Assembly: GCA_019358875.1 (NCBI GenBank)
Contig: JAHHIF010000012.1
Span: forward strand, 102,524 to 166,523
Direction of reading: 5' to 3'
DNA: 64,000 nucleotides
DNA from: Symplocastrum torsivum CPER-KK1
GTDB taxonomy: Bacteria; Cyanobacteriota; Cyanobacteriia; Cyanobacteriales; Coleofasciculaceae
The position numbers were made by a program, and so were the translations under genes. A model generated the notes under the pieces. That model did no database searches, was not told the origin of the DNA, and saw only the letters and a list, made by a program, of their open reading frames with translations. Shown here piece by piece: positions 34,753 through 44,089 of this stretch. The first letter of the stretch is position 1. Each line of letters opens with the position of its first letter.

Positions 34753-35595
34753 TTATTTTTCTTGATAAACACCCTCCTCTTGAAGATGCCGCTGCTGACC
34801 GTATTGTTCAGCGTTCTGTCTTATATTCTCGATATCGCGACTGTTCGATTCAGGTGAGCGCTGCGGATGAAACCGCCCTTGTAAACCATAGGCGACTAGC
34901 CCCAGGTATTCTCTAAATGTCAGAAAAGCTGTTGCCTTAAAGCCAAAGTTAGGGGGTAATGGGGTTGTATGAGGAATGACTGTAAAACCATGAGCGCGGA
35001 ACACAAGTAGTGAGCGCAACATGTGCAGTTTATCAGTAACCAGCAGAATCCGACGAATCCCCTGTGGGTGTAGTACGGCTGCTGTGAAAACGGCATTTTG
35101 CCATGTAGTTAAAGAACAGTTTTCACCATCTAGCACTTGAATAGGAATGCCTTTTGCCTTCAGTTGCTCAATCATGCTGGCGGCATCACCCCTACCACTA
35201 GTAAAAATCCTCGACGCTTGTCTAGCTTCCAAAAGCTCACGAGCAACATCGACCCGCTGTCTCCTAAATTCTTCGCTTCGACCCAGCACTACAATAGCCT
35301 CTGCTACTGCACCAGAATCACTTGGAAGAAAAATAACCAGCCCTTTAGCTGCCAAAGCAAACACTATCGATACAGTGGCAATGATACTAAATAGCAAAAA
35401 AAGTATTCTTGGGCTACTTAACCAACCTTTGCCTCGTTTATACTGCCTAATCCAGCGAAGTCCAAGAAAAGTTAAAATAACTATTACTACTAGCAGGAGT
35501 TGCTTGCGCCATCCAAACTGCAACCCATCTGTGACGAGAGGCAATCTTGTAAATGTGTTTGGAAGCCAGCGATCGCACAGTTTTGAATCAAACAT
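34753..35595 (-). CDS. YdcF-like DUF218 membrane protein
   Basis: 280 residues with two N-terminal membrane helices (about 29-47 and 61-90) and a DUF218 domain: A-E-A-I-V-V-L-G-R near residue 96, F-T-S-G-R-G-D near 125, S-L-T-T-W-Q-N-A near 157 and L-V-T-D-K-L-H-M-L-R-S near 180. The domain probably faces the periplasm. It ends the long minus-strand polysaccharide gene set, 59 bases after the exported protein. The related protein at 6543 belongs to the first locus, so the family recurs with polysaccharide genes here. Confidence 0.82.
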   Translation of the reverse strand: MFDSKLCDRWLPNTFTRLPLVTDGLQFGWRKQLLLVVIVILTFLGLRWIRQYKRGKGWLSSPRILFLLFSIIATVSIVFALAAKGLVIFLPSDSGAVAEAIVVLGRSEEFRRQRVDVARELLEARQASRIFTSGRGDAASMIEQLKAKGIPIQVLDGENCSLTTWQNAVFTAAVLHPQGIRRILLVTDKLHMLRSLLVFRAHGFTVIPHTTPLPPNFGFKATAFLTFREYLGLVAYGLQGRFHPQRSPESNSRDIENIRQNAEQYGQQRHLQEEGVYQEK

Positions 35596-35654
35596 TTAGG
35601 TCATTATCTATTATTTTAGAGAAACAATAATAGATTAATTCCTGCTTGAAATTG

Positions 35655-36788
35655 TCATTTTATTCCATCAGCAAATAGAGGAGCCAAAGGCGCTCGATGC
35701 CTACCACCTCCACCTACACTGTTGGGACTATTATTAGTAATAATGTTTAAAGTTTGAAAGAGCTTCATAAAGTCTTCGTAAAATGGGTTATTACTATTGG
35801 CACTAGCAGAGAAATCATAACCATAGGCGGCTTTAAATTCGTCTTCAACTCCCTGTTCCACTGCTATTGCATAATTGTCTGCGCCTGTGGCATCCACTTG
35901 ATAACCACCATAGTCTTGGAGCGCATGAAAAAGCTTTTTCCCGGCTGGCGTAGTCAAACCAAGGCTATCTTCAGTTACATTAGGCGGGATAGCCAGCAGT
36001 GACCCCATTACTAGTTGAGGATTTTTGCCCTTATAGATAGATGAAGCGTGGCTATCTGCTCTATCAGCAGGCCAGCGATATCCAGGTGTAGGACTGGTAG
36101 GCTTGTAGTTTAAATATTTTTCCCAAAGTTCTATTTTTAGAACGTGACGAATAGGGTCGGAACCTGTCAACTCTCCCTTGCGTATCGTTCCGCCTATAGC
36201 AGACAATCCGGAACCAAGATGACTTCCGTAAATACCTTGACCGTATATATCTATGTCTGGTTTCGGATGATGATAGCCATATACAGAACCGCCTTTGACA
36301 CAGCGAGCCATAGGTTCTAACTGCATTACGGTTCGACCGTCAGGCTGAAGCAATGCGGCAGCATTATTAGGAGTATAATATTTAGTTTCAGTGTTAATAG
36401 CATCAGGAACAATCAAATCATCTGGAATTGGGATAGATTCGTAGGTTGTAGTACCGCTACATCGATTTGTCCAGCTTCCAGGATTGTACAAGGGCCGTAG
36501 AGGACTATTGGCTGGAATAATAAATAATAGATCGTTATCTACAGAAGCATAGGTTGCTTTAGGTAGATTAGCTGGAACATACTGAGCATCACTTCCGATT
36601 GGCAAGTTCCAGATTGAGTCTTGAGAAAAAGGCCAGAGCCATTTATCACGAATAGTAGGAGTGCTTGCGTTAACAGTAATTAAACTGTTTGGTTGTAAAT
36701 AGTTAGCTAAACCGATACTTAGAGTTATCGTCAAGAGCAGCAGGAATACTACTAAATACGGTCTGAACTTAGAAGATTTTAAAAACAT
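35655..36788 (-). CDS. Exported protein of unknown function in a polysaccharide locus
   Basis: 377 residues. A basic start and one hydrophobic segment (about 10-30) form a signal peptide or anchor. The mature part begins W-L-W-P-F-S-Q-D-S-I-W-N-L-P-I-G-S, followed by a block with G-S-W-T-N-R-C-S-G, and Y-G-Y-H-H-P-K-P-D near residue 170. I-Y-G-S-H-L-G-S-G-L-S-A-I-G-G-T-I-R comes soon after, and the end has S-V-G-G-G-G-R-H. I have a sense that this pattern is widespread in bacterial exported proteins, but I cannot name the family or an activity. His, Asp and Trp clusters could be carbohydrate-binding or catalytic. Its place between DUF218 and glycosyltransferases suggests action on the exported polysaccharide; that is inference. 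Confidence 0.6.
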   Translation of the reverse strand: MFLKSSKFRPYLVVFLLLLTITLSIGLANYLQPNSLITVNASTPTIRDKWLWPFSQDSIWNLPIGSDAQYVPANLPKATYASVDNDLLFIIPANSPLRPLYNPGSWTNRCSGTTTYESIPIPDDLIVPDAINTETKYYTPNNAAALLQPDGRTVMQLEPMARCVKGGSVYGYHHPKPDIDIYGQGIYGSHLGSGLSAIGGTIRKGELTGSDPIRHVLKIELWEKYLNYKPTSPTPGYRWPADRADSHASSIYKGKNPQLVMGSLLAIPPNVTEDSLGLTTPAGKKLFHALQDYGGYQVDATGADNYAIAVEQGVEDEFKAAYGYDFSASANSNNPFYEDFMKLFQTLNIITNNSPNSVGGGGRHRAPLAPLFADGIK

Positions 36789-36926
36789 ATATTCTAGCTA
36801 ATTCAGCATTTTCAGAGTGACTGCATAACTTGAGCCGATAGAAAGAACTCAACTGTTTTCGGGCAGTATTTGCAATACAACCAAACTCCTGAAGGAGGTT
36901 AGCGGTTGGTTAATAGTTCTGGCTGT

Positions 36927-37847
36927 CTAAGTATTTGTGCCAAGCTGCACTAGTACCCATCTCTTAATGAACCACCGAATTAAGCCTTGAGTATGTTTGC
37001 TAAATAAATTCAGTGGATGCAGGTGAATTGCTTTCCATATCCTCGGAGCAGCTTGATTAACTTCGCTCACATTTTTGCCATAACGCAAGTATTGCTGGGC
37101 ACAATACTGGTAAAAATCTCCTAGAGTTTGACCTTTAAGGGATTGAAGTTCTGGTGGAACCAAGCTGTACACTTTCTCAATAGTAAATAAACCATCCTTT
37201 TCGATAGCCTGCACTTTAGCCGAGCTTGAATAGGGAGATAGACGATAACGAATTTGGTATTTAGGAACGACAACAAAGGGCCAGTGAAGCGCTAACCGCA
37301 AGTAGAAGTCCCAGTCTGCACAAAGCGTACAGGCAGGATCGAACTCTCCTACAGACTCAAGAGCTTTTCTATGAATCAAAGGGTTTGAACCACTATTTAA
37401 GAAGTTTCTTATCAACAATTCTGGAAGAACATTGCCTTCAAATAACACTGGGTCATAGGCGCAAGAAATCTCTTCCTGCCCATCTAGAAAATCTGAAGTC
37501 CAGCTATAAGCAACTCCTGCAGCGGGATGTTTCTGCAAGGCAGCTAATTGCAGTTCTAGCTTGTCAGGTGTCCACAGGTCATCAGAATCAAGGAGTGCAA
37601 TAAACTCCCCAGTGGCATGAGAGATGCCGCGATTCCGAGCAACACACATCCCGCCATTTGGATAAGAAAATACTTTTATTCTTTCGTCTGCAATACCTTC
37701 AGCTAATTCACAAGTTCGATCAGTTGAACCGTCATCAATGACAATGATTTCAAAATCTGAAAATGTTTGCTTCTGAACTGATTCAATGGTTTCTAGGATA
37801 GTACGCTCGGCATTGTAAGCAGGGATTACAACAGATATAACAGGCAT
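36927..37847 (-). CDS. Glycosyltransferase family 2 (GT-A fold), paralogue 1
   Basis: 306 residues. V-V-I-P-A-Y-N-A at the start, D-D-G-S-T-D near residue 40 and A-L-L-D-S-D-D-L-W near residue 87 (the D-x-D metal site) identify a GT-A, family 2 enzyme. The later part with C-A-D-W-D-F-Y-L-R matches the E/D-D-W-D acceptor block. It transfers a sugar in the cytoplasm during repeat-unit assembly. It is closely similar in sequence and layout to the next gene (37928) and more loosely to 41484 and 44090, so this group arose by duplication. The gap to the neighbour is 80 bases. Confidence 0.9.
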   Translation of the reverse strand: MPVISVVIPAYNAERTILETIESVQKQTFSDFEIIVIDDGSTDRTCELAEGIADERIKVFSYPNGGMCVARNRGISHATGEFIALLDSDDLWTPDKLELQLAALQKHPAAGVAYSWTSDFLDGQEEISCAYDPVLFEGNVLPELLIRNFLNSGSNPLIHRKALESVGEFDPACTLCADWDFYLRLALHWPFVVVPKYQIRYRLSPYSSSAKVQAIEKDGLFTIEKVYSLVPPELQSLKGQTLGDFYQYCAQQYLRYGKNVSEVNQAAPRIWKAIHLHPLNLFSKHTQGLIRWFIKRWVLVQLGTNT

Positions 37848-37927
37848 AGTAGTAAGTTTATGTTAAATAGACTAGGAAGAACTTTTTGCAAAATGTTCAT
37901 TGTTTAACTAGATAACTAGGCTCAATC

Positions 37928-38839
37928 TTACGTTATTTGTACCATTATCCACCTCTTAATAAACCACAAAATCAATGCTTGAGCGCCTCTCCGAAATAAG
38001 ATTTTTGGATACAAACGAATTGCTTTCCATATCCTCTTGCCAGCCTGATTAACTTCACTTAAATTGGTAGCATAACGTAGATATTGTTGTGCACAATAAT
38101 GGAAAGCCCAGGCAAAGCTCTGAGGTTTGAGATACTGATATTCCATTGAAATTGCTTGAAATGCTCTCTCAAGGACTGTCAAAGCCGCTGTTTCCATAAT
38201 CTCAACCTTCGATGACATGGAAGTTGAGGAGCGGCGATACAAAATTTGCCATTTAGGAACTACAACAAACTGCCATTTGGCTGCTAACCGTAAATAGAAG
38301 TCCCAATCTTCACATGACTTAAGTGTGGGATCAAACTCTCCTACAGACTCAATAGCTTCTTTACGAATTAAAGGATTGGAGCCGCTAGCTAAAAAATTTT
38401 TAACTAATAAGTGTGGGAGAACATTACCTTCAAAAAATATTGGTTCATAAGAATATAAAGTTTCTTTCTGTTCATCCACAAAATCCGAAGTCCAGCTATA
38501 GGCAACTCCTGCCTCTGGATGTTGCTGTAAAGCCGCTAATTGTAGTTCTAATTTATCTAGTGTCCATAGATCATCAGCATCAAGAAATGCAATAAACTCT
38601 CCGGTGGCATGAGTGATACCGCGATTACGAGCTACCGGAAGCCCTCCATTCTCATAGGAAAAAATCCTCAGCCGCTTATCTTTGATACCCTGAAGTAACT
38701 CTAATGTTCCGTCTGTCGAACCATCGTTAATGACAATCAGCTCAAAATCGGAAAAGGTTTGTTGCTGAACTGAGGCGATTGTCTCTAAAATAGTGCCTTC
38801 AGCATTGTATGCAGGAATTACAACGGATATAGCTGGCAT
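37928..38839 (-). CDS. Glycosyltransferase family 2 (GT-A fold), paralogue 2
   Basis: 303 residues, the closest relative of the gene just downstream: V-V-I-P-A-Y-N-A at the start, N-D-G-S-T-D near 40, A-F-L-D-A-D-D-L-W near 86 and C-E-D-W-D-F-Y-L-R near 181. The pair shares the C-terminal tail pattern H-Y-C-A-Q-Q-Y-L-R-Y near residue 250, which is not general to GT2 enzymes. They probably add different sugars or linkages after divergence. The polysaccharide pyruvyl transferase starts 59 bases upstream. Confidence 0.9.
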   Translation of the reverse strand: MPAISVVIPAYNAEGTILETIASVQQQTFSDFELIVINDGSTDGTLELLQGIKDKRLRIFSYENGGLPVARNRGITHATGEFIAFLDADDLWTLDKLELQLAALQQHPEAGVAYSWTSDFVDEQKETLYSYEPIFFEGNVLPHLLVKNFLASGSNPLIRKEAIESVGEFDPTLKSCEDWDFYLRLAAKWQFVVVPKWQILYRRSSTSMSSKVEIMETAALTVLERAFQAISMEYQYLKPQSFAWAFHYCAQQYLRYATNLSEVNQAGKRIWKAIRLYPKILFRRGAQALILWFIKRWIMVQIT

Positions 38840-38898
38840 AAGAAACCTTACTTATTTTATGTGTGCTAATGATTCCGTGAAAAATCAGAGAATATCGG

Positions 38899-40014
38899 CT
38901 ACTGAGCTGAAAAAGACTTCAAGAGTTCTTGTGCAGCAGATGGAACTTGCAAAGGATCTTTAACAAATCTACAAAATGGAATTGAGTAAGTCCAAGTTTG
39001 ATAAAAGCCCTCATTCTTATAGTAAGAATTAGGTAAAAATACATGAGGAATATTCATGAGAGTACAGAGAATATGTCCATGTAATCGATTGGTGATTATT
39101 AGACGATGTGGCTTAAATTGATAAACGCCATTATGCATATAACTCCATGATTCCCGATGTATAGAAGGGTTGTAAATTGTATTAAATTTAGTGGAATATG
39201 AATGGGAATTTTTCCAAATCTGTCGGGAGATCCATTCTCTAGGAATAACTTTCCCTTGTCTCAAGCCTTCCAAAATCCTAGCTAGACGCCACATTTTTAC
39301 GGCATTTTTATAGTAATGACTTTGGTATTTAGAAGAACTCCAGTCTTCTATAACTAAATCAGACAAATTAATAGAATCACGAGAGAAGGCTTGATTTAAC
39401 TCTGCGTCTTCTCTACAGTGGTAGAGGACAGACTTTCCTCTGTCCTGCTTGAATGACAATCCAGGAATATTTACTAACTGAAAAGCCATATCTGGCGCTT
39501 TGATTACTTGGCAGTTATGAAAGTGGTCTTGAGCAATTTCATAGCTGTAGTTATCGCGAACAAATATAGTCAAATTAGGATGGGAGTTAAAAATATTTGC
39601 CGTTTCCAGCAAATTAGCTTGATTAGCGAAATAAATACTCTGTGGTAAAATAATAATTGGACGATCTTTGTACTTAGAAATAATCTGTTCTCGGAAGTTT
39701 TGAAATTTAGGCCAAAGATCGCCCAAATTACCACCACCATGCAGTAAAATAGGACTTTTACCGACTTGTTTCTCCATTTCTGATGCAGAGAAATTTTCAA
39801 CACTTGAAGCATAGTTGATTTGTGTTTTTAGAACATCAGTTAAGTAAAAGACTTCACCTAACCAGATAAGATGATCGCCAATATTGGGATGATCTGGATG
39901 ATCCAATAGGGCACACTGTTCCAAGTTATTCAGCACTTCTAAAGATTTGTGTAAAGTTGCTTTTATTTTTTCTGGCTCTGATTGGTTCATCATTTTTATT
40001 TCTTTATCTGACAT
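38899..40014 (-). CDS. Polysaccharide pyruvyl transferase
   Basis: 371 residues. H-P-N-I-G-D-H-L-I near residue 42 and L-L-H-G-G-G-N-L-G-D-L-W-P near residue 95 are the signature of the family that adds a pyruvate ketal to sugars of bacterial exopolysaccharide. I-I-L-P-Q-S-I-Y-F and V-R-D-N-Y-S follow, then T-N-R-L-H-G-H-I-L near 309. Pyruvate groups give the polymer negative charge. A short acidic N-terminal extension (M-S-D-K-E-I-K-M-M) could mean that the second or third Met is the start. It lies between GT2 genes and the flippase. Confidence 0.88.
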   Translation of the reverse strand: MSDKEIKMMNQSEPEKIKATLHKSLEVLNNLEQCALLDHPDHPNIGDHLIWLGEVFYLTDVLKTQINYASSVENFSASEMEKQVGKSPILLHGGGNLGDLWPKFQNFREQIISKYKDRPIIILPQSIYFANQANLLETANIFNSHPNLTIFVRDNYSYEIAQDHFHNCQVIKAPDMAFQLVNIPGLSFKQDRGKSVLYHCREDAELNQAFSRDSINLSDLVIEDWSSSKYQSHYYKNAVKMWRLARILEGLRQGKVIPREWISRQIWKNSHSYSTKFNTIYNPSIHRESWSYMHNGVYQFKPHRLIITNRLHGHILCTLMNIPHVFLPNSYYKNEGFYQTWTYSIPFCRFVKDPLQVPSAAQELLKSFSAQ

Positions 40015-40207
40015 AATTTACCTTCCTTGGTTGAATACAAAAACCGTCTATTGCCCCTTTTATGCAAATGTTCTTAAAGAACATTTTTCTACTCTCTTCC
40101 CCCTATCCTCATAGGGAATCATAAGCCCCACAACTGCCAAGAGAAATCTTTTAGTCTCCCGCTCCCACTCTGTCCGTCTTCCCTGCATCCTATGAACGAA
40201 AGAGACA

Positions 40208-41455
40208 TTATTTTTTTGCTAAGGCATATTTAATAGCCCAGATATGATAAATAGGTGTCAGTCCTTGACAAATGAGGACTGATACCGCTACCCAAAAGAT
40301 TCCCCACTTCACACTAGCTAATACGAAAAGCCCGAAGATCATAGTGTAAGTTAAAATCCAGTAAAGATTGATATGGGTTTTACCCACAGCGTTCAGCAGT
40401 ACGTAAGTAGCATTACCAACGGGAAGCGGCAGAGCAGAGAGACAGATCACTACAAGGATTGGAATTGCTGTCACCCACTTTTGCCCGAAAACAATTGGTA
40501 CATAGAACGGTGCTAAACTTGCCTGTAGCAGAATAAGTGGGATTGCAATCAGGGAAGTCTTTTTAAGAGTACTAAAAAATCGTTCCCTAAGCTGGTTGGT
40601 ATTACTACGTACTTCACAAAGATAAGGAAATAAAGCTGAAGTAAATGTATTTATAACATTCAGACTGATTCCTAATCCAGCATTAAAAGCGAAATAGTAT
40701 ACTCCTAGTGCATCAATTCCTAGGAACTTTCCAACTATTAAGTAATCTATGTTCGCTCTTAACTTTCCTACTAGCTCAATAGCGAGTAAATTGCCTCCAA
40801 ATGTAGTAACTTCTTGCCACATATCAAGACTGAAAGTTTTAGGAGGTCGCCAAGAATGATTCATCCAACTGATTACAATCCAAACGGGAGTTGTGAAAAC
40901 CATAGCAAAAACTATTGCCCAAACGCCCATGTCTAGAACTGCCAGAATTATAATGATAGTATTGCTGAAAAATGACTGTGTTGCATTGCAAATAGCCGTA
41001 ACTTTTAGTCGATTTTCCCGCTCTAATAAGGCAGTGTTAACTAGGAAAAGCGGAATCATTAAGTACGTTAAAGCAGCAGTACAAAGAGGCAAAATAAGTT
41101 GTGTGTTCTTATAGAAATGAGCGATAGGAAAGGCAGCAATACACTGAATAATAAAAATTGCTACACATAGAATCCAATTCAGCCAATAAGCTGTGTTAGC
41201 AATAGCTTTGACATTCTCTTCGTCAGCCTGAACAATTTTTGCCCCAATTCCACCTCTAAGGGTGAAAACATTGGCAAATTCAAAGGTGATATAAATAACA
41301 GCCATTAGCCCGTAGTCTTCGCTGCTGAACATACGAGCAAGCGTAACCGTTGTTGCCAAGCGAAAGACACGATTGGCTAACTCCGCTCCGCCTAACCAAC
41401 CAACATTACGAATAAAGGGGTTGGACAGTAATGATTTTAACTTGCTAACTAGCAT
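40208..41455 (-). CDS. Wzx-type polysaccharide flippase (MOP superfamily)
   Basis: 415 residues with about twelve membrane helices. The start R-N-V-G-W-L-G-G-A-E-L-A-N-R and T-V-T-L-A-R-M-F-S-S-E-D-Y-G-L are typical of WzxC/RfbX-type lipopolysaccharide biosynthesis proteins, which move undecaprenyl-linked units across the inner membrane. Many relatives are 450-490 residues, so the C-terminus is somewhat short, yet the last helix looks complete. It lies 28 bases downstream of a GT2 gene on the same strand. Together with the Wzy gene at 45861 and the Wzz/BY-kinase at 47345 it defines a Wzx/Wzy pathway. Confidence 0.88.
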   Translation of the reverse strand: MLVSKLKSLLSNPFIRNVGWLGGAELANRVFRLATTVTLARMFSSEDYGLMAVIYITFEFANVFTLRGGIGAKIVQADEENVKAIANTAYWLNWILCVAIFIIQCIAAFPIAHFYKNTQLILPLCTAALTYLMIPLFLVNTALLERENRLKVTAICNATQSFFSNTIIIILAVLDMGVWAIVFAMVFTTPVWIVISWMNHSWRPPKTFSLDMWQEVTTFGGNLLAIELVGKLRANIDYLIVGKFLGIDALGVYYFAFNAGLGISLNVINTFTSALFPYLCEVRSNTNQLRERFFSTLKKTSLIAIPLILLQASLAPFYVPIVFGQKWVTAIPILVVICLSALPLPVGNATYVLLNAVGKTHINLYWILTYTMIFGLFVLASVKWGIFWVAVSVLICQGLTPIYHIWAIKYALAKK

Positions 41456-41483
41456 TGAAATTAAAGTTATAGAGTATAGAGTA

Positions 41484-42446
41484 CTAGATGCCAGTAGCTA
41501 GCCTTAGTTGGCGGCGTAGAGTACGAGTTAATTCCCGTAGATTGGCGTAGCCGCCAGGTCCAAACCAGCGAGTTATTGCTATTGCTAAACTGAGGCGTAA
41601 ATAGATGGGTGTATAGCGTATTTGAGGATAGTGTAAAACCGCTTGATGACGGTAATCCATCGCTTCTCTATAGTTCATGTCACTCTCTAGAGAACCCCAA
41701 GCAGCAAAAAGATTCATCCAGCCGTAAGTTTGATTCCTTAGATACAAAAGTTCTAGAGGAACGGATTGAAAAGTTTTCTCGATAACCTGGCGTAACTCCT
41801 GAAGCGTCTTGTTCTGATTTTTGCTCATGCTACTAGAATGACGCCGATAGAGTGTTAGAGGTTCTTTAACTGCTGCAAAAGGATAGCGAGCAGCAATGCG
41901 AACCCACATATCTCGGTCTGCACAATAGCTTAAATTTTGATCAAATCCTCCAACTGTCTCAAAGCAACTACGGCGAACCATTGCTGAACTACAGTTGGAC
42001 ATCATGTCTTGCACAAGAAGCTGCTCCCAAACATTGCCTTCAGCATGGGAAGCAACTAACACCTCTGTAGGCTCACCCTTTTCAGTAACTAAGATTGTCC
42101 AAGTGTAAACTAGACCGACTTCAGGTTTTTCCTCCAGGCGGCAAACTTGCTTTTCTAGCTTGGTTGAATCCCAAAGATCGTCGGCATCTAGAAATGCCAC
42201 ATATTCACCTTGTGCTTGAGCAATGCCAGTATTGCGAGCTACACAAACCCCCTGATTGGGCTGTGAAATCAGTTTGACTCGTGGATCTGTTACTTGAGTT
42301 GCCCATTGCTCGATGTGATCTTTGCTGCCGTCATTAATGATGAGTACTTCAAAATCTGTGAATGTTTGCTTAAGAACACTCTCCACTGTCTCTGGCAGGT
42401 AAGCCATGGCATTGTAAGCCGGGATGATGACAGAAACTTTTGGCAT
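41484..42446 (-). CDS. Glycosyltransferase family 2 (GT-A fold), paralogue 3
   Basis: 320 residues. V-I-I-P-A-Y-N-A, I-N-D-G-S-K-D near 38 and A-F-L-D-A-D-D-L-W near 85 give the GT2 core; Y-C-A-D-R-D-M-W-V-R is the acceptor block. It is most like the gene at 44090, sharing A-Y-L-P-E-T-V-E-S near residue 15 and L-T-L-Y-R-R-H-S-S-S-M-S-K-N-type sequence. These two flank a GT4 gene. The start is ATG 42446; the upstream gap of 86 bases carries AGGAG just before the ATG (CTCCTTT on the plus strand near 42452). Confidence 0.9.
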   Translation of the reverse strand: MPKVSVIIPAYNAMAYLPETVESVLKQTFTDFEVLIINDGSKDHIEQWATQVTDPRVKLISQPNQGVCVARNTGIAQAQGEYVAFLDADDLWDSTKLEKQVCRLEEKPEVGLVYTWTILVTEKGEPTEVLVASHAEGNVWEQLLVQDMMSNCSSAMVRRSCFETVGGFDQNLSYCADRDMWVRIAARYPFAAVKEPLTLYRRHSSSMSKNQNKTLQELRQVIEKTFQSVPLELLYLRNQTYGWMNLFAAWGSLESDMNYREAMDYRHQAVLHYPQIRYTPIYLRLSLAIAITRWFGPGGYANLRELTRTLRRQLRLATGI

Positions 42447-42532
42447 ACTGAAACTCCTTTAACACCAACAATCAGTTCCAAAATTTATTACACAAAAGCC
42501 ATCTGTTATGGAAGGAGGATGAGCAAGGCTCA

Positions 42533-43936
42533 TCAACTATTTTGCTGTCTTAGAAGAAAGTCACGTAGCTGAGAACCAACAGCTTCAGGAGAAAAGTATT
42601 CCTCTATTCGGCGGCGAGCGCGTTTGCTCAGTTCCTGACGCCAAGGTTCATCGTCCAGTACACGCTTCAGCGCTAATGCCAACGCAGTGCTATCTTCCCG
42701 TGGTACAACTAGTCCGCCAGAAAATTCACCATTCTCCAGAATGTCAGGTACACCAGGTGCATCTGCTGCGACAACTGGTAAACCACTAGCCATTGCCTCA
42801 ATCGGCGCAATTGGAAAACCTTCCTGACGCGAAGGGAGCGTATAAACATCAGCCGCAGAGAGATGCTGTTGAATAATAGTGCGATCGCTAACAAACTGAT
42901 TGCGCCACATAACTCCCCGTAGCTGCATATCTGCGATACGCTGGCTCAACGTATCTGCATCGGGACCACTTCCCAAAAGTAGAAGTCGTAAGTCAGTATC
43001 GGGGCGATCGCGGCAAATCTGATCCCAAGCATCCAGCAGAATATCTAATCCCTTGCGATGCATATCGATCCGCCCGTGATAAACCACGACTTGGGCATCT
43101 TGGGGAATGCCAAGAGCTGCTCTAGCTTGGTTTCGCTCAAAAGTAGGCCAATCTGCCACATCCAATGGGTTGAAAATGCGGGCGATTTTGTTGTCAGGCA
43201 CTCCATAACAACTCTGTACCCGCCCAATCTCAGTCTGGGGTCCAATAATTAGACCAGTACAACCCCAAAATGCCAGTCGTCGAAACGGATATTCAAGCCA
43301 GCTATGGATTTCATCCCCTCCCTGAAACGTTGCAAAGACTGGCAAACCTGTAAGCCGTCCCAAAAGCACAGAAGTATCAAAGCGAGGATACTCATATTCC
43401 TGACATAGTATAGCGCTACAGCCTTCACGCTTTAGCTCTTGAGCAAGCAGTCCTAAGGGTGTAGCTTGATAAGAGCCTACACTTTGAGCCAAATTTTTCA
43501 ATCCTGTGAGCAGGGAACGGCGAGTAGGACTGGCGTCGGAAATATCTTTAAATGACTGGTCTTTGCTGCCACCATACAAACTGAGTGCTCTACGCCGTAA
43601 AGCACGGTAAGCCAAATAACTTTTGGAGGCAGGTATTACACAGATTGTGGAACCAGTTGGTACATGTTTGAACCGTGAGGGTTCACTCACTCTCGCTGAA
43701 ATGCAGAAGATGACTGTGCGAACACCCACTCGCTGTAGAGCTTGGGTGTAGCCATACATCCAATTGGCAGTAAATTCATTACAAAAAGTTTCTAAAGACC
43801 AATTGATGTGATCCAAAAAATCATCAATCAGGTCCATACAATGCAGGAGTGCAACTGTTGGCTCAGCCTGGGGAGGTTGGAGCTGATGTTCCTGCTTATT
43901 TGAATTGCGCTGTTCGGTAAGTTGATAGTCCAGCAT
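42533..43936 (-). CDS. Glycosyltransferase family 4 (GT-B fold)
   Basis: From the ATG at 43936 the protein is 467 residues; the open frame begins at a TTG at 44053 and adds 39 residues that look unconserved. The donor domain shows V-V-Y-H-G-R-I-D-M-H-R-K-G and L-P-S-R-Q-E-G-F-P-I-A-P-I-E-A-M-A-S-G with the two family Glu residues. An unusual N-terminal part (L-H-C-M-D-L-I-D-D-F-L-D-H) precedes the acceptor domain. The enzyme should transfer a sugar in the cytoplasm. The start is not certain because no clear ribosome-binding site precedes the ATG, whereas a GGAGGA overlaps the TTG. Confidence 0.84.
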   Translation of the reverse strand: MLDYQLTEQRNSNKQEHQLQPPQAEPTVALLHCMDLIDDFLDHINWSLETFCNEFTANWMYGYTQALQRVGVRTVIFCISARVSEPSRFKHVPTGSTICVIPASKSYLAYRALRRRALSLYGGSKDQSFKDISDASPTRRSLLTGLKNLAQSVGSYQATPLGLLAQELKREGCSAILCQEYEYPRFDTSVLLGRLTGLPVFATFQGGDEIHSWLEYPFRRLAFWGCTGLIIGPQTEIGRVQSCYGVPDNKIARIFNPLDVADWPTFERNQARAALGIPQDAQVVVYHGRIDMHRKGLDILLDAWDQICRDRPDTDLRLLLLGSGPDADTLSQRIADMQLRGVMWRNQFVSDRTIIQQHLSAADVYTLPSRQEGFPIAPIEAMASGLPVVAADAPGVPDILENGEFSGGLVVPREDSTALALALKRVLDDEPWRQELSKRARRRIEEYFSPEAVGSQLRDFLLRQQNS

Positions 43937-44089
43937 GAATTGAGTTCTTACAATTGAACAATTATTAGTCGCTAAGTTGTTGAGAAGAAGTCGATGTAAG
44001 CGAATAGATCTATGAGAATTTGTAATTGACGCATCGGTACTAAATTCCTCCAACCTCTAAATAAGTTGGTTGAGCAGCCTCAAACTTAT

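Noticed and set aside
44030..44053. A possible upstream leader peptide before the GT4 gene (ATG with GGAGGA in another frame).
   Set aside because: It would be only about 20 codons with no attenuator structure; likely chance.
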